Shown here in pieces: positions 33,589 to 42,901 of a DNA stretch of 47,956 nucleotides; position 1 is the stretch's first letter, and each line of letters starts with the position of its first letter. The notes beneath the pieces were generated by a model. The model worked only from the letters and a program-made list of their open reading frames with translations. It was not told where the DNA came from and made no database searches. The translations under genes were made by a program, and so were the position numbers. Source of the stretch: Methylobacter sp. (GTDB lineage: Bacteria > Pseudomonadota > Gammaproteobacteria > Methylococcales > Methylomonadaceae); NCBI GenBank assembly GCA_025361585.1, contig JANYKK010000066.1, positions 1 to 47,956 on the forward strand. Reading direction: 5' to 3'.

Positions 33589-35237
33589 ATGACCCAGAAA
33601 CAATCCCAATCGTCCCCGTCGAAAAATCCGTCTAAACAAAACAGCGTTTCTTCATCAAGGAAGACGGGGGGTTCCGGGTGAAGAAGGAAATTCGCGAGAT
33701 GCTGGTATTCGCCGTCCAGAACGTTATCAAGGATCCGCCATTTACCAAACTCGATCTGCTCAGCTGCCGCAACCTGATGATTTATTTGGAATCGGAACTG
33801 CAAAACCGCCTGATACCGGCTTTTCACTACGCGCTCAAGTCGGGCGGAGTGCTGTTCCTGTCTCCGTCGGAGGGCATCGGCAACCATACCGAGCTGTTTA
33901 CGCCGCTTAACCGCAAATGGAAATTCTATCGCGCCACGCCTACCGCCGCCTCAACCCGGGTTATGTTGACCAGCAATTTGAACTGGACGGCAGAGTCGAT
34001 ACACAAAGCGCCGGAAGAGGTCATAAAAATTGCCAGGGAGACTAATTTAGCCGAACTGACCCGGCGCATGCTGCTCCAATTCTATGCGCCCGCTTCGGTA
34101 GGTAGTGTCGGATCTCAAGGGTAATATCCTCTATATTTATGGCGAAACTGGAAAATACCTGCGCCCTACGCCCGGCCATGCCACCCTCAATATGATCGAG
34201 ATGGCGCGGGAAGGCTTGCAACTAGAGCTGCACACTGCCATCCAGGTTGTCAATCAGGGTACGCAAGTTTTGAGCCGGGAATTGTTGGTCAAGACCAACG
34301 GCGATTTCCAGCCAGTGCAGCTCAGCATCCGAACCCTGATTAATCCGAATGATCAGCAAAACCTGCTGCTGACCAGCTTTAAGGACATAACGCAGCCGAC
34401 AGCCGGAAAACCAGCGCGCAAGCGCAGCTCCAAGCCGGATGAACTGCGCCATATCGATGAACTGGAGTATGAGCCGGCCTATACCAAAGAGAACCTCCAA
34501 GCCACCATTGAGGAACAGTATGCGTCCAACGAGGAGCTTAAATGCACCAACGAAGAGATGCAGTCCACGAATGAAGAACTGCAATCCACCAACAAAGAGT
34601 TGGAGACCTCCAAAGAGGAGTTCGGCTGGTCGCCTCGGATGTGGGCCGCGCCTTGAGCGATATTAAATCCGAGTTGAAGGACGATGAGCTATTGGATGCG
34701 GCCCACGCCGTACTTGACAATCTGGTGCCCATCGAACGTGAAGTGAAAACGCTGGGCGGCAACTGCTACTTGGCGCGCATTCAGCCTTATCGGACTCTGG
34801 AAAATATGATCGACGGCGTGGTATTGACTTTCACCAACATCACCGAACACACGCGGGCTGTAGCGGTACAGGAAGCGCGGCTGTTGGCCGAAGGCATCGT
34901 CAACACGGTGCGCGAGCCGCTGATTGTGCTTGATGATAAATTGAAGGTCGTCACCGCCAGCCGTTCGTTTTACCAAAGCTTTCAGGTGAGTGCTGAACAG
35001 ACCATAGGGCTGCCAATCTACCAGCTGGGCGATGGCCAATGGAACATCACCGCCTTGCGCGACCTGCTGGAGACCATTCTGCCACAGAGCCGGGTTTTTG
35101 AGAATTATCTGGTGGAACATGATTTTCCCAGTATCGGCTACCGCAAAATGTTGCTGAACGCCCGCAGCATCATCAGCCAAACCGGCGAGCCGCAATTGAT
35201 TCTGCTGGCGATGGATGATGTGACCGATAAGGGGTAG
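33589..35237 (+). pseudogene. Decayed CheB-CheR-PAS fusion gene
   Basis: Fragments of one large signalling protein remain in order. First comes an N-terminal start (MTQKQSQSSPSKNPSKQNSV) that runs out of frame. The C-terminal part of a CheR methyltransferase follows (FFIKEDGGF...KLDLLSCRNLMIYLESELQN), then a PAS segment in another frame from about 34105 (DLKGNILYIYGETGKYLRP), then the usual coiled coil (NEELQSTNKELETSKEE), and from about 34641 a further PAS part in a third frame (IKSELKDDELLDAAH...). The CheB domain and the first half of CheR are deleted near 33650. A frameshift lies near 34100 and a deletion plus frameshift near 34620. It is non-functional as a fusion. Confidence 0.82.
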
Positions 35238-35610
35238 GGGTGTTTGTTGTTTTCAATGCTCTGGATTGGGAACAGTACCCTTTTTAACATGCAAATTTTT
35301 CGGTTATCGTCATACTGGCAAGGATGCCAGTATCCAGTGCCATGGATGGTAATGTGGTAACTATCCAGGTGTTTGATCGAAGCAAAATGCCAACTGACAG
35401 TTTCACCTCCCTGTGCCTGGATTCCGGCATAACCCACAGGGATGTGGGGAATGCAGATATTGCATAAGACCATGGATGGTCTGTAGTAGGGCAACGCAGG
35501 AGCAGTTGCCGAGGAGCAAATATCTGTCCCTGCCGGAATGACGGTTTTTGGGTCTTGGGTGCAAGCTGGGGTTCTTTACTAATCAGGAGTTTCTATAAAG
35601 CAACATCTCT
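35238..35610. other. Intergenic region with mini-element copy D
   Basis: About 370 bases occupied mainly by the 236-bp mini-element at 35308-35543. The stretch after it contains ATCAGGAGTT about 25 bases before the GIY-YIG gene. Confidence 0.5.
35308..35543. repeat. Dispersed palindromic mini-element, copy D
   Basis: Begins CGTCATACTGGCAAGGATGC and ends TGCCGGAATGACG, with GCCATGGATGGTAA inside. Longer than the other copies because of an extra block near the right end (35425-35515) that itself contains CCATGGATGG. Confidence 0.68.
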
Positions 35611-35907
35611 ATGAATAAACAGCCTTATGTTTACATCCTAGCCAGCAGCCGGAACGGGACGCTTTATGTCGGAGTGACCTCCGACTTAATCAAGCGAGTT
35701 TACCAACATCGTAACAATCTGGTTGCAGGATTTACTAAACGATACCAAGTCCACACCTTGGTTTGGTTCGAGGCGCATGAACGCATGGAAAGCGCCATCT
35801 TGAGAGAAAAGGAAATTAAACGTTGGCGTCGCGTTGCCAAGCTTGGGTTGATTGAACAGACTAATTTAGAATGGCGGGACTTATGGGCGGATTTGATTGC
35901 CAATTGA
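35611..35907 (+). CDS. GIY-YIG domain nuclease-like protein
   Basis: 98 residues, a single GIY-YIG domain: YVYIL (6-10), the YVGVT second half (19-23), Arg in IKRVYQHRNN, and the C-terminal Glu in ILREKEIKRWRR. This is the size of the small UPF0213-like group found as single genes in many bacteria. Some such proteins nick DNA, but the role of this group is unsettled. It lies between palindromic mini-elements on both sides. Confidence 0.85.
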   Translation: MNKQPYVYILASSRNGTLYVGVTSDLIKRVYQHRNNLVAGFTKRYQVHTLVWFEAHERMESAILREKEIKRWRRVAKLGLIEQTNLEWRDLWADLIAN

Positions 35908-36046
35908 TAAGCCAGTTTTGCACTGCGAAGATGACTACTTAATTAATAAGAAGCTTCACTTAGAAGCGCCATTCTGGCATTCATGCCGGATGACGATTCT
36001 AGGACAGTGTTGCGTATACCGTTATATCCAAGTGTTAGTGGGATAC

Positions 36047-36076
36047 CGTCATTCCGGCATCCATGCCGGAATGACG
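36047..36076. repeat. Palindromic core of the mini-element, copy E
   Basis: A 30-base near-perfect palindrome with CGTCATTCCGGCAT on the left and its complement ending ATGACG on the right. It equals one end of the longer copies and suggests that each end can spread or persist alone. Confidence 0.7.
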
Positions 36077-36177
36077 ATTTTCCGGAAGCATGCGCATAAC
36101 AACCAAACACGAAGCTAGAACGTTATTTACGCCGTTCCCTCGCGGGTGCATGTCAATCACAAATGTCAGTAGGACAC

Positions 36178-36221
36178 CGTCATACTGGCATGGATGCCGG
36201 CATTCCAGTCACAGGGATGTG
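36178..36221. repeat. Mini-element left half, copy F
   Basis: CGTCATACTGGCATGGATGC followed by CCGGCATTCCAGTCACAGG and TGTGAAAG, the same order as the left ends and inner block of copies A and B, but no right end is found. Confidence 0.6.
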
Positions 36222-36427
36222 AAAGTTCGCAGACTCTGGCAATTCAAAACAACGAGCGTCCCGGCCGCAGGAACAATGCCGTCTATTAATAGAAACACAT
36301 CTAACCCAACAGCTCAATTTCCCTGCTAAGTAATTGCACTAATTGCTTGGAAAAGTTAAACCTCCTATCCTGAAAGTATTTGCAAAATCATCTGCCGAAC
36401 TACCTTAAAGAGCAACAAGGAGTTTAC

Positions 36428-38647
36428 GTGTCAAACCAGCCCAGCAAACCGGATCAACAAGCAAGGCTGCATGCCGAAGCCGAAGAGCGATTAGCCATTT
36501 CCCCTGCGCCGCCATCGCCTTCTATGGAAGAATTGCTGCACGAATTGCGGGTACATCAGATCGAGCTGGAGATGCAAAACGAGGAGTTGCGGCGCACCCG
36601 TGCCGACTTGGAGGTATCCCATAACCGTTATGTTAATCTTTATGAATTCGCTCCCGTCGGCTACCTCACCCTTACGCCCGAGGATGAGATTATCGAGGTT
36701 AATTCTGTTGCCGCTAGGCTGCTTGGGGTAGAGCGCAGCCATCTGCTCAACGGCCATTTCACCAACTGGGTCACGCCAGAATATTGCGACCGCTGGTATA
36801 TGCTGCTCAAAAATATGCAACGGCAGGGAAGGCAGACCAACCTCGAATTGATGCTCAAACGCGGCGACAGCCACTTTCCTGCCCGGTTGGACGGGCTGTC
36901 GATAATGAGCGACGATCAGACTCCGATGCTGCGCATTACGCTCACCGACATCGCCGAAAGCAAGCATGCCGAAGAGGAATTGCGCATTGCCGCCGTCGCC
37001 TTTGAGGCGCAGGAAGGCATCATGATTACCAATGCCGATAAGGTGATTTTGCGGGTCAACCGGGCTTTTACCGAGATTACCGGCTACAGCTCGGAAGAAC
37101 TGGTTGGGCAGACTCCCCAGCTATTCAAATCGGGACGCCATAACGCGGCTTTTTACGCCGAGATGTGGGAAAGCATTAACAGCATGGGATCCTGGCACGG
37201 TGAAATTTGGGATCAACGCAAAAATGGCGAGGTCTACCCTAAATGGGTGACCATCACGGCAGTTAAGGACAAAGACGGAGCGATCACTCATTATGTCGGC
37301 TTACATACCGATATATCCGAACGTAAGGCTACGGAAGAAGAAATTAACCAACTAGCCTACTACGATCCACTGACCGCATTGCCGAATCGGAGGTTGTTGC
37401 TGGACAGGCTGCAACAAGCGCTGTCAGCCAGTGCGCGCAGTGAAAAATACGGTGCACTGCTGTTCATAGACCTGGATAACTTCAAGGCGCTTAATGACAA
37501 TCTGGGTCATGATATGGGCGACATTTTGTTGCAGCAGGCTGCACAGCGCCTTCTTGCCTGTGTGCGGGAGGGTGACACGGTGTCTCGCCAGGGCGGCGAT
37601 GAATTTGTCATCATGCTGGAAGAGCTGAGCGAGTATTCTGATGAAGCCGCAGCCAAGGCTAAAACCATCGGCGAGAAAATTCTTTTCTCGCTGAATCAGA
37701 CCTATCAGCTCACCTGCCACGAGTACCAAAATACACCGAGCATTGGCGTCACGTTGTTCGTCAATCATCAGCATAGTGTCGGCGCTTTGCTGAAACGGGC
37801 AGACATTGCCATGTATGAAGCCAAGGCAGCAGGCCGCAATACTTTGCGCTTCTTCGATCAGGACATGCAAAGGGCAGTGACGACGCGTGCCGCATTGGAA
37901 GCAGACTTGCGAGCTGCGCTGTCGAACAATCAATTTGAGCTGTATTTTCAACGGCAGGCGCGACACGACGGAACAGTCATTGGCGCGGAAGTGCTGTTGC
38001 GCTGGAACCATCCTGAACGCGGTTTTGTCTCACCTGCTGAATTCATTCCATTGGCTGAAGACGTCGGGCTGATCATACCTATCGGGCTGTGGGTGCTGGA
38101 AGCGACTCGCACCCAACTTAAACACTGGGAAGATTATCCGCAAACCCGGCATTTGCAGCTTGCCATTAACGTCAGCGCCCGTCAGTTCCATCAATCCGAA
38201 TTTACCGACCATGTGTGCGCCATGCTGAAAAAAACCGCTTACAAAGCAGTTCGACTCAAACTTGAATTTACCGAGAGCTTGGTGTTCGAAGACATCGAAG
38301 ACACCATCGCCAAAATGCAGCGACTCAAAGCAATGGGCGTGAGTTTTTCTATGGATGATTTCGGCACCGGTTATTCATCGCTGACTTACCTGACACAACT
38401 GCCGTTCGATCAACTGAAAATAGACAAGTCTTTCGTGCGCAACATTGGTGACAAACCTGCCGATGCAGCAATTGTGCAGACTATTATCGGTATGGCTAAT
38501 AATCTGGGTATGGAAATCATCGCTGAGGGTGTAGAAACGGAAGAACAACGCGCATTTTTGGAGCTTCACGGCTGCCACACTTTCCAAGGCAATTTGATCG
38601 GCAGGCCAATGCCGGTGGCTGAGTTTGAGTGTTCATTGGGGATTTAA
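36428..38647 (+). CDS. PAS-GGDEF-EAL c-di-GMP enzyme
   Basis: 739 residues from the GTG at 36428, chosen because AAGGAG lies five bases before it. An in-frame TTG at 36380 lacks a site. The N-terminal helix contains HQIELEMQNEELRR, then PAS 1 and PAS 2. The GGDEF domain has an intact GGDEF and an RxxD (REGD) site five residues before it. The EAL domain has all key residues (EVL, FTES, DDFGTGYSSL, LKIDKSF, AEGVE). Both activities, synthesis and hydrolysis of c-di-GMP, look possible, unlike the protein at 27524. No membrane segment, so a cytoplasmic PAS-controlled switch. Confidence 0.9.
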   Translation: MSNQPSKPDQQARLHAEAEERLAISPAPPSPSMEELLHELRVHQIELEMQNEELRRTRADLEVSHNRYVNLYEFAPVGYLTLTPEDEIIEVNSVAARLLGVERSHLLNGHFTNWVTPEYCDRWYMLLKNMQRQGRQTNLELMLKRGDSHFPARLDGLSIMSDDQTPMLRITLTDIAESKHAEEELRIAAVAFEAQEGIMITNADKVILRVNRAFTEITGYSSEELVGQTPQLFKSGRHNAAFYAEMWESINSMGSWHGEIWDQRKNGEVYPKWVTITAVKDKDGAITHYVGLHTDISERKATEEEINQLAYYDPLTALPNRRLLLDRLQQALSASARSEKYGALLFIDLDNFKALNDNLGHDMGDILLQQAAQRLLACVREGDTVSRQGGDEFVIMLEELSEYSDEAAAKAKTIGEKILFSLNQTYQLTCHEYQNTPSIGVTLFVNHQHSVGALLKRADIAMYEAKAAGRNTLRFFDQDMQRAVTTRAALEADLRAALSNNQFELYFQRQARHDGTVIGAEVLLRWNHPERGFVSPAEFIPLAEDVGLIIPIGLWVLEATRTQLKHWEDYPQTRHLQLAINVSARQFHQSEFTDHVCAMLKKTAYKAVRLKLEFTESLVFEDIEDTIAKMQRLKAMGVSFSMDDFGTGYSSLTYLTQLPFDQLKIDKSFVRNIGDKPADAAIVQTIIGMANNLGMEIIAEGVETEEQRAFLELHGCHTFQGNLIGRPMPVAEFECSLGI

Positions 38648-39120
38648 AATATGAACGGGATAAGCCGGTGCTGTGCTCAGATAAATAAAGGTATTTGAAG
38701 TCGTGGTGTTGGTCAACACATAGCCAAGGAATACTCGCTGTCCGATGCCGTGGCGACCGGCTAGGCCTAAAAGCCAATAATGTATAATTAACAAAATAGC
38801 GTTTGCGTATAAAGTCACGTGCTTAATTTTACGTTGCCAGATTATACGTAAGCTCGTCATTCCGGCAGGGATGCCGAACCCGTTAGAGCGCGAAGCGAAT
38901 CCAGAGCCATGGATGGTAACTTATCAAGGCACCTTGCGTTCAACTTAGCACTATGCCGAACATGCATTCACATCCATGTGACTGGATACTGGCATCCCTG
39001 CCAGTATGACGGGGGCTGGCCAAGGTTCTTAGCTAATCAAGTAATCCATACCGGAATGACAGTCTTAGATTGTGTGCTCATAAAATCTGACAAAGTAGAA
39101 TTAACAAAAGAACTTAATCA
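38648..39120. other. Intergenic region with mini-element copy H
   Basis: About 470 bases. Contains the 157-bp mini-element copy at 38855-39011 and a short AT-rich stretch at 38780-38850. No ribosome site with a believable frame was seen before arfB. Confidence 0.5.
38855..39011. repeat. Dispersed palindromic mini-element, copy H
   Basis: Begins CGTCATTCCGGCAGGGATGC and ends GGCATCCCTGCCAGTATGACG (key ends CGTCAT/ATGACG). The interior has CCATGGATGGTAACTT as in copies A, B and D, so it is the same family. Confidence 0.7.
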
Positions 39121-39537
39121 ATGTTGCAAATATCCCATCAGGTCAGTATCCCGGATAATGAGATTGAAGTTAATGCCATTCGTGCGCAGGGCGCTGGCGG
39201 GCAGAATGTCAATAAAGTTTCAAGTGCCGTTCATTTGCGTTTTGACATCAACGCGTCCTCATTACCCGAGGTTTATAAAGAAAAGCTGTTGGCTCTAAAT
39301 GACCAGCGCATTTCAAAAGACGGGGTGATTGTGATCAAGGCGCAGCAGTATCGCACCCAGGAAAAAAACAAAGAAGATGCCTTCGACCGGTTACAGGCAT
39401 TGATTCAAAGCGTGGCTATCACGCACAAAAAGCGCAAAGCCACCAAGCCTACCAAAGGCTCGAAGCTTAGGCGCCTGGATAGCAAAAGCAAACAAGGTCG
39501 GCTGAAATCGTTAAGAAGGAATGTTGATTACAATTAG
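39121..39537 (+). CDS. arfB: ArfB, alternative ribosome-rescue hydrolase
   Basis: 138 residues. The GGQ motif is at 26-28 (AQGAGGQNVNKVSSAVHLRF) and a basic, Lys/Arg-rich C-terminal tail (KKRKATKPTKGSKLRRLDSK) inserts into the empty mRNA channel. ArfB releases the peptide from ribosomes stalled without a stop codon. Length and tail are normal for the family (YaeJ). It stands alone. Confidence 0.93.
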   Translation: MLQISHQVSIPDNEIEVNAIRAQGAGGQNVNKVSSAVHLRFDINASSLPEVYKEKLLALNDQRISKDGVIVIKAQQYRTQEKNKEDAFDRLQALIQSVAITHKKRKATKPTKGSKLRRLDSKSKQGRLKSLRRNVDYN

Positions 39538-39680
39538 CAGCAAAAAATAACGATGCGTATTATATCGTCATGGTTGCGATTCATAAGGGGTGATTAAGCT
39601 AGGTGCAGTTTGCAGGCTCATTGTATAATTCAATCCATGTTTTTTTACCGATTTCCTAAAACTTAAGGATTGATTTAAAT

Positions 39681-40421
39681 ATGCTTCCAGAAAAACGCTT
39701 AACTCGTCGTCGTGGAATTTATTTGCTGCCTAATTTATTTACTACGGGAGCCTTATTTTCCGGTTTCTATGCGATTACTTCGGCGATGGGAGGGCGTTTT
39801 GAAACCGCTGTTATCGCCATCTTTGTCGCGATGATTCTGGACGGACTGGATGGCCGGGTGGCAAGGCTGACTAATACCCAAAGCGAGTTCGGCGCTCAGT
39901 ACGACAGTCTTTCCGACATGGTTTCATTCGGTGCGGCACCCGCGTTGGTGATGTATTTATGGGCGTTTTCGAGCCTCGGTAAAGTGGGGCTGTTTGCTGC
40001 ATTTGTCCATGCGGCGGGCGGCGCATTACGGTTGGCCCGATTTAATACCCAGCTTGCGACAGCCGATAAGAATTATTTTCAAGGTCTCCCAAGTCCAGCC
40101 GCTGCGGCTATTCTTGCCGGATTTATCTGGATTTGCCTGGAATATAAATACGACATTGAGTTGTTCAAATATTTTGCTCTCGGCTTAACGGTCAGTACCG
40201 GTTTGTTGATGGTGAGCAATTTCCGCTATTGGAGCTTCAAAAAAATCGATTTGAAAGGCAAAGTACCTTTCATTGTCGCGATTGCCGCGATGGTGGGTAT
40301 TGCTTTTGTGATGGCGCAGCCGCAGACGATGTTGTTCCTGTTGTTTTTAGGTTATGCGATTTCAGGCCCGGTCATCACTTTGGTCATGCGCAGACGCAGG
40401 TTACAGGGGCGCAAAGCGTAA
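39681..40421 (+). CDS. pssA: PssA, CDP-diacylglycerol-serine O-phosphatidyltransferase
   Basis: 246 residues, an integral membrane CDP-alcohol phosphatidyltransferase. The signature D54-x2-D57-G-R-x-A-R-x8-G71-x3-D75-x3-D79 is complete (DGLDGRVARL, FGAQYDSLSD). Several transmembrane helices follow. It makes phosphatidylserine, the precursor of phosphatidylethanolamine. It lies before the leucine leader and leuA, an order seen in many proteobacteria. Confidence 0.93.
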   Translation: MLPEKRLTRRRGIYLLPNLFTTGALFSGFYAITSAMGGRFETAVIAIFVAMILDGLDGRVARLTNTQSEFGAQYDSLSDMVSFGAAPALVMYLWAFSSLGKVGLFAAFVHAAGGALRLARFNTQLATADKNYFQGLPSPAAAAILAGFIWICLEYKYDIELFKYFALGLTVSTGLLMVSNFRYWSFKKIDLKGKVPFIVAIAAMVGIAFVMAQPQTMLFLLFLGYAISGPVITLVMRRRRLQGRKA

Positions 40422-40464
40422 AATCTGCTTGAGGCAGCACAGCCATTGGCGTATAGTCACAACC

Positions 40465-40572
40465 ATGTTTATTCGAATCAATCCCGCATTTCAAAACACG
40501 CTTTCCGGCGCAATGTCCGCCGGAACAGCTTTGCGCGCGTGGTTATGCCTGTCTTTAAGATTCCTGCCCTGA
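40465..40572 (+). CDS. Probable leucine leader peptide (leuL-like)
   Basis: A 35-codon frame beginning MFIRINPAFQNTLSGAMSAG and ending RAWLCLSLRFLP, with four Leu among the last eight residues (codons TTA, CTG, TTA, CTG) just before the stop. The stop codon lies inside the loop of a TGCCC/GGGCA hairpin at 40565-40578. A second hairpin (TTCCGGCG/CGCCGGAA) lies within the frame. This is the arrangement of an attenuation leader: shortage of Leu-tRNA would stall ribosomes and let transcription continue into leuA. No strong ribosome site is seen. Confidence 0.55.
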   Translation: MFIRINPAFQNTLSGAMSAGTALRAWLCLSLRFLP

Positions 40573-40583
40573 CGGGCAATCAA
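40501..40583 (+). promoter_or_regulatory. Candidate leuA attenuator hairpins
   Basis: Two stems: 40502-40524 (8 bp, seven-base loop) and the TGCCC-TGAC-GGGCA stem at 40565-40578, followed by the moderately T-rich ATCAATCTTTCTC. The second overlaps the leader stop codon and could work as the terminator arm. The T run is imperfect, so efficiency is uncertain. Confidence 0.5.
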
Positions 40584-40667
40584 TCTTTCTCTATCTAATA
40601 CTTATACCCCCTATTTCCATATATCGACATAACCGTTGATAGTTCTCCATGAATGGAGTGAGCTTTT

Positions 40668-42212
40668 ATGAAAGACAAGTTAATAATATTCGATACCACC
40701 TTGCGCGATGGCGAACAAAGCCCCGGCGCATCAATGACGCGCGATGAAAAAATCCGCATTGCCAAGGCCTTGGAACGCTTGAAGGTCGATGTGATCGAGG
40801 CCGGTTTTCCTGCGGCCAGCCCCGGCGATTTTGAAGCCGTTCAAGCGGTAGCCAACGTCATCAAAGACAGCGTGGTGTGCGGATTGGCAAGAGCCTTGGA
40901 CAAAGACATCGACCGTGCAGGTGAAGCGCTTAAAGGCGCTAATCAGTCGCGGATTCATACCTTCATCGCCACCTCGCCGATCCATATGAAAATGAAGTTG
41001 CAGATGCAGCCGGAGCAGGTAATTGAGTATGCGGTCAAGGCGGTTAAACGTGCGCGGCAATATACCGACAATGTCGAATTTTCGCCGGAAGATGCCGGTC
41101 GCTCGGATGAAGATTTTTTGTGCCGGATATTGGAGGCGGTTATCGACGCCGGAGCTACGACGCTGAACATTCCCGATACCGTCGGTTACAGCGTTCCGCA
41201 ACAGTTTGGCGCGACCATTGCCAACCTGATTCGTCGCATCCCCAATTCGGACAAGGCGATTTTTTCTGTGCATTGCCACAATGACTTGGGGCTTGCGGTC
41301 GCGAATTCCTTGTCGGCGGTCATGAACGGCGCACGGCAGGTCGAATGCACCATTAATGGTTTGGGCGAGCGTGCCGGTAACGCGTCGCTGGAAGAAGTGG
41401 TCATGGCGGTGCGTACTCGCCAAGATGTGTTTACCTGCCAAACCGGTATCGACACCCGCGAGATTTTGACATGTTCAAAATTGGTATCGTCTATCACCGG
41501 TTTTCCTGTGCAGCCCAACAAGGCCATCGTCGGCGCCAATGCCTTTGCGCATGAGGCGGGCATCCACCAGGACGGCGTGTTGAAAAGCCGCGAGACTTAC
41601 GAAATCATGCGCGCTGAAGATGTGGGCTGGACGGCTAACCGTATGGTATTGGGCAAACATTCGGGCCGAAATGCGTTTAAAAGCCGTATCACCGAATTGG
41701 GTTTTGAGTTCGGCTCGGAAGCGGAGTTGAACGAGGCTTTTGCTCGCTTTAAGCAGTTGGCCGATAAAAAGCATGAAATCTTTGATGAAGATCTGCAAAC
41801 TTTGATTTCGGAAGCCGGTTTTGAGGCGGAAGATGAGCATGTCAAATTGATCGCACTGAAAGTATGTTCGGAAACCGGCGAGATACCCAACGCAACTGTT
41901 ACATTACGGGTGGATAACAAAGAAGTCACCGGCAACGCAAGTGGCGGCGGCGCTGTCGATGCCAGCTTAAAAGCCATAGAAAAACTGGTGCAGACCGATG
42001 CGACGCTGGAGCTTTATTCTGTGAACAGCATTACCAACGGCACCGATGCCCAGGGCGAGGTGACTATCCGTCTTGAAAAAGCAGGCCGAATCGTCAACGG
42101 CTTGGGTGCTGATACCGACATTGTTATCGCCTCGGCCAAGGCTTATATCAATGCTGTGAATAAACTGCACAGCCCTGATCAACGTCGGCATCCTCAGAAA
42201 GGGGATGTTTGA
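40668..42212 (+). CDS. leuA: LeuA, 2-isopropylmalate synthase
   Basis: 514 residues. The catalytic TIM barrel has [12 protein letters not shown] (9-20), the metal-binding HCHNDLG and [16 protein letters not shown]-terminal regulatory domain (from about 390) fits leucine feedback binding. The enzyme condenses acetyl-CoA with 2-oxoisovalerate, the first committed step of leucine synthesis. The length matches the bacterial long form. It is preceded by a probable leucine attenuator. Confidence 0.95.
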   Translation: MKDKLIIFDTTLRDGEQSPGASMTRDEKIRIAKALERLKVDVIEAGFPAASPGDFEAVQAVANVIKDSVVCGLARALDKDIDRAGEALKGANQSRIHTFIATSPIHMKMKLQMQPEQVIEYAVKAVKRARQYTDNVEFSPEDAGRSDEDFLCRILEAVIDAGATTLNIPDTVGYSVPQQFGATIANLIRRIPNSDKAIFSVHCHNDLGLAVANSLSAVMNGARQVECTINGLGERAGNASLEEVVMAVRTRQDVFTCQTGIDTREILTCSKLVSSITGFPVQPNKAIVGANAFAHEAGIHQDGVLKSRETYEIMRAEDVGWTANRMVLGKHSGRNAFKSRITELGFEFGSEAELNEAFARFKQLADKKHEIFDEDLQTLISEAGFEAEDEHVKLIALKVCSETGEIPNATVTLRVDNKEVTGNASGGGAVDASLKAIEKLVQTDATLELYSVNSITNGTDAQGEVTIRLEKAGRIVNGLGADTDIVIASAKAYINAVNKLHSPDQRRHPQKGDV

Positions 42213-42227
42213 TTAAGGTGAAAGGCT

Positions 42228-42899
42228 TTGGATAACGCAACGCGGCTGCAATATCTGGAGGCTATGGGCATCGATGTCTGGGTGCCCAGAGCCGTTGCCG
42301 ATGATCAGCAAGCGCCGGTATCCGATGCGTTGCCAGAGACAATCGACAGCTGGGAAACCTTGCAAGCCGAAGTCGCTCCATGCGCCAAATGCGATTTGTG
42401 CAAGACACGCACCCAAACCGTTTTCGGCTCAGGCAATAAAAATGCCGAGTGGATGTTTATCGGTGAAGCGCCTGGCCAAAGCGAAGATCAGCAAGGCTTG
42501 CCATTTGTCGGCAAGGCGGGGCAGCTGTTAACGGAAATGCTAAGAGCCATAGGCCTTGGCCGGGAAGAAGTGTTCATCGCTAATGTTGTAAAGTGCCGCC
42601 CTCCCTCCAACTGCGACCCCAGTCCTATCGAAATCGAAACCTGCAAGCCTTACTTGTTGCGACAAATAGCGCTGGTTAAACCAAAAATCATCGTAGTTTT
42701 AGGGCGCGTCGCCGCACAAGCGTTGTTAAACACGGACGAACCGATAGGCAAGCTCAGGGGAAGAATACACGCTTTAAATGATACGCCGGTTGTTGTAGTC
42801 TATCACCCTGCGTATTTGTTAAGATCGTTATTGGACAAGCGCAAAGCTTGGGCGGATTTAAAACTCGCGATGCAAACAGTTAAACACATTAAAGGTTGA
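42228..42899 (+). CDS. Type 4 uracil-DNA glycosylase
   Basis: 223 residues beginning at a TTG preceded by AAGG. Cysteines of a 4Fe-4S cluster (CAKCDLC near the start, then C in VVKCRPP and IETCKP), the GEAPGQSEDQQGLPFVG motif and the HPAYLLR motif define a family 4 uracil-DNA glycosylase, which removes uracil from DNA in base-excision repair. The N-terminal about 45 residues form an extension before the first Cys. The stop overlaps a TTG in front of rimI. Confidence 0.9.
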   Translation: MDNATRLQYLEAMGIDVWVPRAVADDQQAPVSDALPETIDSWETLQAEVAPCAKCDLCKTRTQTVFGSGNKNAEWMFIGEAPGQSEDQQGLPFVGKAGQLLTEMLRAIGLGREEVFIANVVKCRPPSNCDPSPIEIETCKPYLLRQIALVKPKIIVVLGRVAAQALLNTDEPIGKLRGRIHALNDTPVVVVYHPAYLLRSLLDKRKAWADLKLAMQTVKHIKG

Positions 42900-42901
42900 C
42901 C

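Larger units (their letters stand above)
35908..36427. other. Intergenic region with three partial mini-element copies
   Basis: About 520 bases. Core palindromes lie at 35967-35995 (imperfect) and 36047-36076 (CGTCATTCCGGCATCCATGC with its mirror), and a left half-copy at 36178-36221. AAGGAG at 36417-36422 serves the next gene. No credible gene. Confidence 0.55.

Noticed and set aside
36090..36329. 79-residue frame in the mini-element-rich gap
   Set aside because: It reads through the palindromic element and has no ribosome site or recognisable domain.
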